A DNA stretch of 64,000 nt, taken from NCBI RefSeq assembly GCF_014534655.1, contig NZ_JACVVD010000001.1, positions 310,001-374,000 on the forward strand, given 5' to 3'. Position numbers and translations under genes: made by a program. Shown here piece after piece: positions 35,901 through 44,000 of the stretch (the first letter of the stretch is position 1; every line of letters starts with the position of its first letter). This stretch comes from Paenibacillus sedimenti (GTDB lineage: Bacteria > Bacillota > Bacilli > Paenibacillales > NBRC-103111). The notes below the pieces were generated by a model. The model saw only the letters and a program-made list of their open reading frames with translations. It searched no databases and was not told where the DNA came from.

Positions 35901-38048
35901 GTGCCGGGCGAATTATGCATCGGCGGTGTCGGATTGGCCAGGGGATACGTGAATAAACCGGAACTGACGGACGAGAAATTCACGGACAGTCCTTTTGTCC
36001 CAGGTGAACATATTTACCATACCGGAGACCTTGCCCGCTGGTTGCCCGACGGAAATATCGAATACTTGGGCCGGATCGACCATCAAGTGAAAATCAGAGG
36101 GTACCGGATTGAATTGTCCGAAATCGAATCCGTCATGCAGGGTCATGATCTGATTCAAGAAACCATCGTCATCGCGCGCGAAGACCGTCATGGCCAACAT
36201 TACTTATGCGCTTATTTTACAAGCAGTTCCGCAGCTCCAGTATCAAACATGAGAGAGTTTGCAGCGGGCTCGCTGCCTGATTACATGGTGCCATCGTATT
36301 TCATTCAACTGGAACAAATGCCTTTAACGCCTAACGGTAAAATTGACCGCAAAGCGCTGCCGGAGCCGGAACTGGGCGACATTCATACAGGTGTAGATTA
36401 TGTAGCGCCTCGTAATGAATTAGAGCGGCTGCTTGCGGAAGTCTGGGAAGATGTTCTTGGGGTTCGTCCGATCGGCATCCAAGATCATTTCTTCGAGCTT
36501 GGCGGCGATTCGATCAAAGCGATCCAGGTATCGACGCGGTTGTATAAACATGATTGGAAGCTGGACATGAAGGATCTGTTCCAAAATCCCGTTATCGAGA
36601 AGCTTAGTGCGTATGTGCAAAAAGCAGGCCGTAAGAGCAACCAGGATATGGTGATCGGGGAAGCGGCATTGTCGCCGATCCAGCGCTGGTTCTTCGAACA
36701 GCGATTCACGGATATGCATCATTGGAACCAGTCGATCATGCTGCAGGCCACCCATGGATTTAAGGAATCGGTTGTCCGCCAAGTTTTTGCCAAAATAATG
36801 GCGCATCACGACGCGCTTAGAACGGTGTTCCAGGTTGATAATGACAGGATCGTTGCGCACATTCGCAGGCTGGAAGAAACTATGGTGCACTTGAACGTAA
36901 TCGATGTAAGAAATCAGGCTGATGAGGCTTCGGTGATTACGGAAGAAGCGAACCGCCTGCAGGCGAGCTTTGATTTGAACGAGGGTCCTTTAGCGAAGCT
37001 GGCTTTGTTCAAGACGACAACCGGCGACCATCTCCTGATTGTCATACACCATCTCGTGATCGACGGAGTTTCCTGGCGCATTATCTTGGAAGATTTTGCT
37101 CTGGGGTATGAACAAGCGATGAATGGCGAGGACATTGTCTTCCAGGATAAAACGGATGCCTATCCGGTTTGGACGAATCAGCTGCAGGCTTATGCAGCAA
37201 GTAAACAGTTGTTAAAGGAACGGAATTATTGGCAGGAAATTGGGGGCATGTCTCAAGCTAATCTCCTGAGAGACAAAAAATCGGAAGAATCGAAGCTCAT
37301 TCATACGCGAAGTACGGCCTTTGAGCTTAGCGGGGATGAAACGGAACGGTTGCTGAAGCAGGTTCACCATGCTTATCATACGGACGTTCAAGACATTTTG
37401 TTGACAGCTTTAGGCTTAAGCGTACAAGAATGGACGCAGCAGGATCAAGTGATCGTCAACATGGAAGGGCATGGCCGGGAAGATTTGGAGGGGCAGGTCA
37501 ATGTATCGAGAACGGTCGGTTGGTTCACAGCCCAGTTCCCTGTTGTCCTTGATTTGAATGGCTTGCACGATACGGGCTCTCAAATTAAACAAATCAAAGA
37601 ACATGTAAGGCGAATACCGAACAAAGGCATCGGATTCGATCTGCTGAGATTTATGGCTCCGGAAGAGATTCGTTTGAACATGGCGCAAAAGCCGGAAATC
37701 GGCTTCAACTACTTGGGCCAATTCGATTCCGATGTCACGACAAAATGGTTTACCATATCTCCTTACGATATGGGCGAGCCGATGAGTCCGGATGCCGAGC
37801 GTTTGTTTACGCTTGACGTCACAGCGCTGATTCAAGGCGGAAAACTAAGCGTCCGTTTTGCCTACAATATTCAAGATTTCCATCAGATGACGATCATGCA
37901 GCTGGAGCAAAATTTTAAAAAGCACCTGCTCGAAGTTATGGAACACTGCATCCAAAAACAAGGAACCGAGCTGACCCCGAGCGACCTCGGCGATCATGAG
38001 CTCACCTTGGAAGAACTTGATGGTTTGGTTGATATTTTCGAGTCATGA
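20985..38048 (+). CDS. Lipopeptide NRPS 1: C(starter)-A(Thr)-T-C-A(Orn)-T-C-A(Thr)-T-C-A(Tyr-like)-T-C-A(Phe)-T-E
   Basis: 5687 residues, five modules. The first C domain (1-440, HHLISDG at 139) closely matches the SrfAA C-starter (AQKRIWYTEKFYP, GMFVSTTPFR, KYPYNVL), so it should condense a fatty acyl-CoA with residue 1. Adenylation codes read from the A4-A5 region are: A1 (463-960) DFWNIGMVHK, Thr; A2 (1505-2010) DVGEIGSIDK, Orn; A3 (2549-3050) DFWNIGMVHK, Thr; A4 (3596-4100) DGTITAEVVK, one position from a Tyr code; A5 (4645-5140) DAWTIAAICK, the GrsA Phe code. Carrier serines are at 1002, 2048, 3089, 4140 and 5176; the last is in a GGDS context followed by an epimerase (5225-5660, HHLVIDG at 5355), giving D-Phe. 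C2 carries HHIISDA (1183-1189) instead of HHxxxDG. The acidic C-terminus (TPSDL...LTLEELDGL) looks like a donor docking (COM) segment. GGAGGG precedes the ATG. Confidence 0.95.
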   Translation: MSNQPTHPLTHAQKRIWYTEKFYPGTSISNLGGTFNLKDENLNYGLLNQAILEFVRLNDSIRLRVQDEHSSEPRQYIASFTPFEIPFYDFSGQDDADSKVRGWGEKGMMQPFQLHDADLFEFAIFKISDVEGRVYVKIHHLISDGISMVLAVNEIIDIYVGLVNGEDSIQDKPMSYVDYVRSEPEYEASDRYLKDQKFWHEEFQSIPEFTSLKTYDLYRVSTEAARESLIISPTLRDEITGFCKEHNVSVFTLFVAMLFTYIYRVTSYEDIVLGTNFSNRTNAKEKNMLGMFVSTTPFRMLVEPELDALSFIRKVGKKQMNIFRYQKYPYNVLVGDLREKHSDISRLFGVFVEYQVMEWQKKDGIEYVTEPFGNGDEANDFIIHIKDRMDIDQLQLDIDYRTGLFTSEEISAMLEHMLMLLKDVLENPGKPLFALEFCTEQEKHRLLHQLSGIDADYPIEQTIHGMFEIQAERVPDRIAVSFGSESLTYRELNERSNRLARMLRDYGVKPDDRVGLMVDRTVEMFVGILAILKAGGAYVPLDPDYPEERIQFMLEDSGALLLLTEVQWQEKVPFTGIVLVIDMDRLSYGDSSNLPVVNQPSDMAYIIYTSGTTGKPKGVMIEHRNVVRLLINDKLQFNFSDNDAWTLFHSFSFDFSVWEMYGALLYGGKCVVIPRIIAQNPKEFVQLLRQEKVTVLNQTPTAFYALINEELQQEDSELSIRYVIFGGEALNPMMLKPWRNKYPETKLINMYGITETTVHVTFKEIGEKEIETNVSNIGTPIPTLTCYIFDQNRNLVPMGVVGEMYVGGAGVARGYLNRDELTQDRFIMNPYKPGERLYKSGDLAKMLPNGEMEYLGRIDNQVKIRGHRIEIGEIETRLLQHPMIHEVTVIALEDAQAQKYLCAYLVSDTELMVSELRMHLGLELPAYMIPSHFVQLDKMPITGNGKIDRRALPKPTGAAVTGREYMPPSTETEEKLVMIWQDILEQERIGVQDNFFELGGHSLKAMQIISRVHQLLSVELPLRVLFETPTITEISLYIDQATKETYTSILPAEQQEYYPLSSSQKRLYVLNQFEGTGTTYNMPGVFTVEGPLDPSRLEAAFNRLAARHDMLRTSFHTIDGNPVQKVHDHVDFTIQHYDHGANDSIEDLVSKFVRSFELDQAPLIRIGLAQIDEHRHLFLFDMHHIISDALSIEILIDELAALYRGMEPAAKPVSYKDFAVWQHDAFQSGALKKQEAYWLEAFAGDIPVLGMPADFPRPAVQSFEGDSILFGTGQQLMIRLNQLAAETGTTMYMLLLAAYNVLLAKYGNQNDIVVGTPVAGRSHPDVQHTIGMFVSTLALRNRPTADLSFRAFLEEVKRNALLAFEHQDYPFESLVEKLDVARDMSRNPLFDTMFSLQMKDLMKLEFDESLTFVPYVSDNRISKFDLSLEATEKELELVFQLEYSTKLFTKSTMERLAGHYIEILKSVTESPDIVLADIAIVTGDEKRLLLEEFNETNREYPSGKTFPELFEEQAKKTPDQVAVICEEDMLTYRTLNNMANQLARRLRIKGIQSESVVGIMVERSIDMIIGVLAVWKAGGTYLPIDPEYPDDRIQYMLEDSRAELLLSNRAIAGRVVFDKEIICFEDNGLYSEAASNLGISPAENQLAYIIYTSGTTGRPKGVMIEHASYTNVAFAWREAYQLDTFQVNLLQMASFAFDVFAGDMARALLNGGKLIICPNDVKLDPASLYELIRKYQINIFESTPALIVPLMQYIYDQGLDISQLKLLILGSDSCSAEDFANLRSRFGDGMRIVNSYGVTEACIDSSFYEHTEESLPYFGNVPIGKPLPNMKFYVLDQQLRLQPIGVPGELCIGGIGVARGYYNQPELTADKFVDNPFVPGERMYRTGDMARWMPDGNIEFLGRGDHQVKIRGYRIELGEIEASLLKHGSVKEAVVIARDDSMQQKYLCAYLVARDELTITEIRDHLSDLLPAYMIPSHFLQLDKMPLTPNGKLDRKALLALEGGMHFGSEFVAPTNVIEAKIAAVWQEVLGIDQISIHADFFQVGGHSLKAMMLISQMHKACGVEIPLRTFFQAPTIAAVAAYMIRSDEQSYAAIEPVPVSEHYPVSSAQKRMYVIHQLDETGTTYNMSDAMLVEGELDRERLTDAFRGLIRRHEALRTSFHSVDGVPVQKVHAEVPFGIEMMEANEENISVIIHELVKPFDLGQAPLMRVGLVSLSAERHLLLCDMHHIISDGISVSVLINEFAELYEGGSLPELRIQYRDFAVWQNERLQNEASKRQEVYWLDTFAGDIPVLDWPTDYTRPAMQSFEGERITFEAGEALMRQLHKLAADTGTTLYMVLLAAYNVLVAKYTGQEDVIIGSPIAGRPHADVERTIGMFVNTLAIRNFPEADKSFKQFLAEVKEVSLKSFENQDYPFEELVEKLSVRRDLSRNPLFDVLFVLQNTGDETIRTADLAFSPYGIDRNISKFDLSLEAAESDDGLSFHLEYRTALYQRATAERIAQHFLQILHVVTADSAIRLGDIDMLSAAEKMQQLHEFNQTGASFPQDQTIHGLFEAQAERTPERIAASCGDEQLTYHQLNERANSLAYVLRSHGVGPDVRVGLLAERSLDMIVGILATLKAGGAYVPLDPDYPQERTQFMLEDSGARVLLAQPHLMGKVPFDGITLDMSDSELYAGDTADLKPMSGPQDMAYIIYTSGTTGKPKGVMIEHRNVVRLLVHDRLQFDFNELDVWTVFHSFCFDFSVWEMYGALLYGGKCVVVPKTTAQNPKAFAQLLRQEGVTVLNQTPTAFYALIHEELQQPDSGLAVRYVIFGGEALNPVMLKPWKAKYPNTLLINMYGITETTVHVTYKEITDREIETNLSNIGRPIPTLTSYIFDAQRRLVPIGVVGELYVGGDGVARGYLNREELTAERFVMNPYKPEERLYRSGDLARLLPSGEMEYFGRIDHQVKIRGHRIELGEIETQLLRHERIQEATVLALDDEQGQKFLCAYFIANGVLTVSELRAYIGSDLPAYMIPSHFVKLDRIPLTANGKIDRKALPKPEGGLDSGTAYVAPRTELEAGLAQIWQDVLGCERVGVLDDFFALGGHSLKAMSLITAMHKAYEVEVPLKVLFENPIVEAIAAYIQASVKEAYVFIGRVAQEQDHYPVSSAQKRMYILSEFKGPGTGYNMPEAFMIEGSLDVIRLEAAMKELIARHEILRTSFTTVYGEPVQRVHTDIEFSIETIEVLNETELTGIAKAFIRPFELNKAPLLRAGLAKLADGRQLFLVDMHHIISDGVSIGIMMDEWVRLYQGERLPDPGIQYKDFAVWQNAWFETDAYKRQESYWLSAFAGETPVLNLPCDYVRPAVQSFEGDRVHIVVESELCRQLEQLAAQTDSTLFMLLLAAYNVLLAKYSGQQEFVVGTPIAGRSHPDTEGVLGMFVNTLALRNYVDEEMTFREFLAGVKQRALEAYTHQDYPFDRLVEQIGAARDLSRNPLFDTMFILQNISSQSHADDSSDGLKLAATAIHDGIAKFDLTFEAREVNGEIELFIDYGVKLFKKETVERIGRHFVQLLKNAVQNADIRLADMTVLNETERHQLLVAFNDTRTDLPSDKTLHGLFEEQAELTPDQPAVVCAGQMLTYAELNAKANRLARTLREQGIVPETSVGIIADRSIELVVGILAILKAGGAYVPIDPQYPQERIRYMLQDSRIQLVLSQSHLISIMSEDRYADFDGKWLDLHDERLYSSDGSNLQKVNAATDLAYIIYTSGTTGMPKGVMIEHRSITHNLLWRKGEYALDTSDTVLQLFSFAFDGFVTSFFTPIIAGATVILPLEEEAKDPLLMKKQISAHRVTHFISVPSLYTALLECMSAEEASSLRIVTLAGEKMTGTVVARSRQLHPHIELVNEYGPTENSVVATYERGLATDKEITIGRPIAGTQIYIVSGSGGLQPIGVIGELCIAGNGLARGYLNREDLTSEKFVRNPIAAAASGSGRMYRTGDLARRLPDGTIDFIGRLDEQVKVRGYRIELGEIESVILQHPLINETVVMAKEDHRGSTYLCAYIVADDVFTLDDLKVHTGKKLPAYMVPTYFVQLLAMPLTPNSKVDKHALPEPDMDLMVKKEYVAPSTAVEARLIRILQDLLEIGQIGMLDNFFDLGGHSLSAMTLVSQIYQQFQVEVPLRTVFETATIKELAAQIQETEHSRFESIKPISEQPYYPLSSAQKRLFILNMLDSGSTTYNMPGAITIEGKLDVRRFEAAFQSLADRHETLRTSFDTVDGEPVQSVQPTIEIQADYIEYAVNSLPSTDELIARFVRPFDLKTAPLFRVGLVKLEEERHLLLFDMHHLISDGVSMGIFIREFVQLYNMESLSPLRIQYKDFSTWQNRLFRSETIKTQEAYWLSRFEDEVPLLDLPTDYGRPSMRSFAGDSRAFRADKDLLKQLQQLAATSGTTLYMVLLAAFNVLLSKYANQSDIVVGTPIAGRSHADLAPVIGMFVNTLAIRSRPESSKSFRQFLAEVKEQALTAFEHQDYPFETLVEKLDLHRDLSRNPLFDTMFIMQNIGNQSIGIESLKFIPQEVPHTTSKFDLTMLAIEDHDGLELTIEFCTALFKLETMERFGRHFVRILQEIAIQPDAKLAQIDMLSVEEKKQIIVDFNQTKADYAYHCTIQELFERQAEKTPDYVAVVWDNERLTYRQLNAKANQLARVLREKGVATDCIVGVMMERSADWIVTMLAILKAGGAYLPIDIEYPAERIRYMLEDSGAQLIITQTQQDCPAEYAGEVVALAEMDLYLRNDANLGTLSTSYDLAYVIYTSGTTGKPKGIMLEHAGIANLQTYFVNQFGVTEDDRIGQFASSSFDASVWETFMALLTGASLYVLSKEIIGNYTKFEDYITDNRISILTLPPTYMTHLNPDRMSSLKKLITAGSATSFELIRRWEDKVQYYNAYGPTETTICATVWEADTSKLNVGAVPIGYPIPNTQAYIMNADNQLQPIGVPGELCIGGVGLARGYVNKPELTDEKFTDSPFVPGEHIYHTGDLARWLPDGNIEYLGRIDHQVKIRGYRIELSEIESVMQGHDLIQETIVIAREDRHGQHYLCAYFTSSSAAPVSNMREFAAGSLPDYMVPSYFIQLEQMPLTPNGKIDRKALPEPELGDIHTGVDYVAPRNELERLLAEVWEDVLGVRPIGIQDHFFELGGDSIKAIQVSTRLYKHDWKLDMKDLFQNPVIEKLSAYVQKAGRKSNQDMVIGEAALSPIQRWFFEQRFTDMHHWNQSIMLQATHGFKESVVRQVFAKIMAHHDALRTVFQVDNDRIVAHIRRLEETMVHLNVIDVRNQADEASVITEEANRLQASFDLNEGPLAKLALFKTTTGDHLLIVIHHLVIDGVSWRIILEDFALGYEQAMNGEDIVFQDKTDAYPVWTNQLQAYAASKQLLKERNYWQEIGGMSQANLLRDKKSEESKLIHTRSTAFELSGDETERLLKQVHHAYHTDVQDILLTALGLSVQEWTQQDQVIVNMEGHGREDLEGQVNVSRTVGWFTAQFPVVLDLNGLHDTGSQIKQIKEHVRRIPNKGIGFDLLRFMAPEEIRLNMAQKPEIGFNYLGQFDSDVTTKWFTISPYDMGEPMSPDAERLFTLDVTALIQGGKLSVRFAYNIQDFHQMTIMQLEQNFKKHLLEVMEHCIQKQGTELTPSDLGDHELTLEELDGLVDIFES
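28719..30290 (+). repeat. Long direct repeat I, copy a (Thr A-T cassette of module 3)
   Basis: Nearly identical to 54393-55964 with a constant offset of 25674 bases and no indels seen. Stretches of over 200 bases (for example 29171-29388) show no difference. It covers most of A3 and T3, and its third positions look much richer in G and C than the flanking C domains. Confidence 0.85.
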
Positions 38049-38079
38049 ATCCGGAGTGCGAACTCCATAGAGGTGAATA

Positions 38080-41000
38080 ATGAAAAAATCAGACACAATC
38101 CAAAAAGTATATCCGCTCACGCCCATGCAGGAAGGGATGCTCTTCCATACGATCATGGATCCGGATTCGAACGCCTACCATAACCTGCTCCAAGCCGGCC
38201 TATACGGCCGGCTGGATGTCAGCTTATTTGAACAAAGCTTTAATGTGCTCATCGCTGAGTACGATATTTTGCGCACCGCTTTCGTACATCAAAATTTGCA
38301 GCGGCCCAGACAGGTCGTTCTAAAGGAAAGATCGATCAAGCTGCACTTTGAACAAATCGATCATCTGTATGAAACGGAGCGTCAGCGTTATATCGAGACG
38401 TATATTAGCGAACGGCATGCCGGCCGTTACAACTTGGCTAAAGATATCCCGATGCACATTGCCGTTTTTCAGACGGCTGAGCAGGAATACCGCTTCATCT
38501 GGAGCCACCATCATATTTTGATGGACGGGTGGGGGCTGGGTATCGTAATCAACCGGCTGTTTCAAATTTATGAAATGCTGAAGAATAATAAGCCGCTCGA
38601 GCAAGAAGCCGTATATCCCTATAGCGATTATATCAAGTGGCTGGAAAAGCAGGATAAGGACGAGGCGCTCGCTTATTGGCAAACGTATTTGGACGGCTAT
38701 GAACAATCTGCTCATCTTCCGAAAGCGACCGCATCTCAGGATAGCTTGTATAAAAAACAAGAAATCAGCTTCGTTATCGACGAAACGACGACAAGGCGCC
38801 TGACACAGCTCGCCGGCAGCTGTCAGACGACGTTAAATACAGTTTTCCAAACGATATGGGGCTTGTTGTTAAGCAAATATAGCTTTACGAACGACGTCGT
38901 TTTCGGTTCAGTCGTGTCCGGTCGCCCTTCGCAGGTGCGAGGCATTGAGAAAATGGTCGGATTGTTCATTAACACCATTCCGGTTCGCATTTCCTATCAT
39001 GGCGATCAATCGTTCAACGGCCTGCTTGCAGAGGCACAGCGCAATACGCTGGCTTCGGAGCCCTATCATTTCGTTCCCTTATATGACATTCAGAGCCAAG
39101 ACGGTCACAAGCAGGATTTATTCGATCATATCGTTATTTTTGAAAACTACCCGGTCGCCAAAGAACTGCAAAACAACGATTGGGATCATACGCTGGGCTT
39201 TGCTATCGGCGATGTGCAGGTCGAAGAGCAAACCAATTACCCGCTCAATATCGTCGTTGCACCGGGCAGTGAGCTTCTAATCAAGCTCAGCTTTGATGCA
39301 GCTGTCTATGCTGCGGATTGGATCAGCGGTATCGAAGGGCATATGAAGCAGGTCTTCGCGCAGGTTGCTGCGGATCCCGGCGTGTTGTTGAAGCATATCC
39401 AAATCGTGACCGAGCAGGAAAAACGGCAAATTCTTAACTCCTTCAACGATACGGAAATTCGTTATCAGGAGCAGGGGCAATCGCTTCATGCGCTTTTTGA
39501 AGAGCAGGTTGAAAAGACGCCGCAACAAACGGCGATCGTTTGCGGAGAGCTGAGCCTGACATACCGGGAACTGAACGAAAGAGCGAACAGCCTCGCACGG
39601 AAATTACGGGATAAAGGCATCGGTAAGGACTCTATTGTAGCCATTATGGCCGAACGCTCCTTAGAAATGGCTGTCGGTTTGCTCGCTATTCTTAAAGCCG
39701 GCGGAGCCTACGTGCCCTGCGATCCGGAATACCCCGCTGAGCGTATCCGTTACTTGCTTGAAGATAGCGGGGCTCAGATAATCCTGAGCCAAGCAGATTT
39801 GATACATAAAATTGGGGAAAGCGGCTGTGAATTCCTGGATCTGCAAGATGAAGCGAATGACACGTCAGATGTCACCGATCTTTCGACAGCAGTTGGCGTG
39901 TCAGACTTGGCCTATATGATCTATACGTCAGGTACGACAGGTATGCCGAAGGGTGTCGTGGTTGAACATCAAGCCATCGTGAATACGATCCAATGGAGAA
40001 AAGAGGAATACGGCTTCGGCACGGATGACCGAGTACTGTTATTCTTATCGTTTTCGTTCGATGCCTTTGTGAGCAGCTTTTTCGCCCCGCTCGTGTCGGG
40101 ATCGACGGTTGTGATGGCCAGGGATGAGGAAGCGAAAGATCCGCTAGCTTTGAAAAAGCTAATCACTTCTGCACAGATCACCCATTTTAGCTGCGTTCCC
40201 AGCTTGTATGCGGCGATCTTGGAGACGATGGATGCAGAGAAGCCTTCTTTGCTGAAAGCTGTTACTCTCGGCGGCGAGAACATTTCGGCATCCTTGCTGG
40301 AGAAAAGTAAACGAATTTTCCCCGGTGCGGAAATCATCAACGAGTACGGCCCGACCGAAAACAGCGTCGTTAGCACCGTATGCCGAAACCTTGAGCCTGG
40401 AGTACCAGTGACGATCGGCCATCCGATCGCGAACTCGCAGGCGTATATCGTGGATCAACATCACCAGCTGCTGCCGATCGGGGTCAAAGGGGAATTGTGC
40501 GTAGCGGGAGCAGGTCTGGCCAGAGGGTATTGGAACCGTGAAACGCTAACCTTGGAAACATTTATCGATAACTCGTTTGTCCCGGGTACACGCATGTACA
40601 AAACCGGCGATTTGGCCATGTGGTTGCCAAACGGCGATATCGAATTCATCGGCCGCATCGACCATCAGGTCAAAATACGCGGCTATCGCATCGAGCTTGG
40701 AGAAGTCGAAGAAGCGATTGCAGGACATCGACTGGTGAATGAAGCGGTTGTGATCGATGTTGAAGACGGCGATGGTCAAAAAGCGCTTGCCGTGTACTAT
40801 ACGCTCGAATCGGAGGCGACGGCTGGTGAGCTGAAAGACGATCTGCTGCGGGAGCTTCCGTCCTACATGGTGCCTTCTTACTTTATGCGGATGGAGCGGC
40901 TGCCGCTTACGCCAAACGGCAAAGTTGACCGCAAAGCGCTGCCGAAGCCGGACGGAGAGTGGAATTCCGCAGCTTCGTATGTAGCGCCGGCTAACGTGAC

Positions 41001-44000
41001 GGAAGCGAATTTACTGACGCTGTGGCAAGAGATTTTAAAAACGGAGACGATTGGCGTTACAGACAACTTTTTCGAAAACGGCGGTCATTCCTTGAAGGCC
41101 ATGCTGCTCATATCGAAAATGCATCAGGAACTGAAGGTGGAAGTACCGATCAAGGTCCTGTTCGAGAAGCCGACGATCCGTCAGATCGCCCGTTACATAC
41201 ATGGCGCAGATGAACAAGCTCATAGCGAGATTCGTCCTGTTGATATGCGTGACTATTATCCGGTATCTTCCGCCCAGAAACGGATGTTTGTGCTGAATCG
41301 TCTCGATCCTGACGGAACCAGCTCCAATATGCCGGGGGCGATGCTGCTTGAAGGTCCACTGGATGCAGAAAGGCTGCGCGGAGCGTTCCAATCTCTGGTG
41401 GCACGCCACGATACATTGAGGACTTCTTTCGATACGGTTGACGGAGAGCCCGTTCAAATCATACATACGCAGGTTGAGCTGATGATTGACATCAAAGAGG
41501 CGAACGAAGAGGAGAAGGCGGCGTTGCTGAGCCAATTTATTCGCCCGTTTGATTTAAGCAAAGCTCCTCTGCTTCGCGTGGAGATCGTCCGCTTGGCTGC
41601 AGAGCGTCATTTACTTATGTTCGACCTCCATCATATTATCTCCGATGGGATTTCGATGGGGCTTTTAGTCAAGGATTTCATGCTCCTCTATCAAGGGAAC
41701 AGCTTACCGGAGCTTACGATCCAATATAAAGATTATTCCGTGTGGCAGCGGGAATGGGCCGAATCCGAAGCGATGAAACGGCAGGAGGCTTTCTGGCTCG
41801 AGACACTTGGCGGCGACCTTCCGGTGCTTGAATTCCCGACGGATGAGCCGCGACCGCTTGTGCAGAGTTTTGAGGGAGACAAGGTCATCGTCCATACCGG
41901 CAAAACATTGCAAGAAGCATTAAACCGTCTGGCGTCGGAATCGGGCGCGACATTGTTTATGGTGATGATGGCGGCTTACAATGTGCTGCTCTCCAAATAT
42001 AGCAGACAGGAAGATATCGTCGTAGGGACGCCGATTGCCGGCAGGTTCCATCCCGATCTTGGGCCGATTATCGGCATGTTCGTGGGTACGCTGGCGCTTC
42101 GCAATCAACCGGAAGGCAAGCTGACCTTTGTCGAGTTTTTGGCTGAGGTCAAGCGGAACCTGCTGCAGGCTTATGATCATCAGGATTATCCGTTCGAGAC
42201 GCTGGTCGAGAAGCTCGATGTGCGCAGAGATATGAGCCGCAACCCGCTCTTCGATACGATGTTGGTTCTGCAAAACTTCGAGCTTGAATCGATGGAACTG
42301 GATGGAATATCGATATCGCCATACCAGATGGACAATCCGATTGCGAAGTTCGACTTGACGGTTGAAGCGAGAGAAGACGAAGCGGGGATTGAGCTTTGCT
42401 TTATTTACCGGACCAAGTTGTTTAAGAAGGCGACGGTGCAGCGCATCGCCGAACATTTCCTGAATCTTTTGCAGGCTGCGGTTTCGGACCCCCATCAGAC
42501 GATATCGCATATGGATATGCTGAGCGAAGCGGAAAAGCGGCAATTGCTCGTCGATTTCAACGACACGGCGGCCCAATATCCGGATAGCATGACGCTGCAC
42601 GGCATGTTCGAGAAACAGGCTGCATGTTGGCCGGATCGCATCGCGGTCGTCTTTGGCGGGGAACGGATGACCTACCGCGAGCTGAATGAGCGTGCCAACC
42701 GGCTGGCCCGGGAATTGCGTTTTTACGGCGTTCAGCCGGACGACCGGGTTGGACTGCTCGTCGAGCGTTCGCTCGATATGATCGTTGGCATACTCGCCAC
42801 GCTGAAGGCTGGCGGCGCCTACGTTCCGCTCGATCCGGACTATCCGCAGGACCGGCTTCTGTATATGCTGGACGACTGCGGCGCCCGTGTGCTCCTGACA
42901 CAGCCGCATCTGACCGGTGACGTACCGTTTAGGGGAGCGATGCTGGATATGGGCAATCCGGAACTGTATGGCGGTGATGGCTCGAATCTGAAGCCGGTGA
43001 ATCAGCCAAGCGACATGGCCTACATCATCTATACGTCTGGTACGACCGGTAAGCCTAAAGGCGTCATGATTGAACACCGCAATGTCGTTCGCTTGATGGT
43101 CAATGACCGGATTCCGTTCGATTTTCATGAACGGGACGTTTGGACCGTGTTCCATTCCTTCTGCTTCGATTTTTCCGTGTGGGAAATGTACGGCGCGTTG
43201 CTCTTTGGCGGCACCTGCGTCATCGTATCGAAACCGGTGGCCCAGAACCCGAAGGCATTCGCACAGCTGCTGCGGGATGAAGGCGTAACCGTGCTGAATC
43301 AGACGCCGACCGCATTCTACTCGCTGATCCACGAGGAGCTTGAACGGCAGGACAACGATCTGCGCGTCCGCTATGTCATATTCGGAGGCGAGGCGCTTAA
43401 TCCGATCATGCTTAAGCCTTGGAAGGCGAAGTACACGCAGACGCATCTGATTAACATGTACGGCATTACGGAAACGACCGTTCACGTCACCTATAAAGAA
43501 ATAACGGAAGCCGATATGGAGACCAGCTTAAGCAATATCGGACGGCCGATTCCGACGCTGACGAGCTATATTTTCGATACGGAGAAGCGGCTCGTTCCGA
43601 TTGGCGTAGCGGGAGAGCTGTATGTGGGCGGAGACGGCGTCGCACGCGGTTACTTGAACCGCGAAGAGCTGACCGCCGAGCGGTTCGTGGCGAACCCGTA
43701 TAAGCCGGAAGAGCGGCTTTACAGATCAGGCGACCTCGCCAGACTGTTGCCCGGCGGAGAAATGGAATACTTGGGCCGCATCGACCACCAGGTCAAAATT
43801 CGCGGCCACCGAATCGAACTTGGCGAGATTGAGACGCAGCTGCTTAAGCACGAAGCCATTCGCGAGGTCGTTGTGATGGCGCTGGACGATGATCAAGGGC
43901 AAAAGTTCCTGTGCGCATACTTGCTGTCGGATCGGGAGCTGACGGTATCCGAGCTGCGCGCGCATGCGTCGGAAGATCTGCCGGCTTACATGATACCGTC

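Noticed and set aside
41920-43485. Long open frame (over 500 codons) on the minus strand inside NRPS 2
   Set aside because: It is antisense to a clear adenylation-condensation region. The translation is Arg/His/Gln-rich without domain motifs, and the same kind of frame recurs opposite other A domains, so it follows from codon bias.
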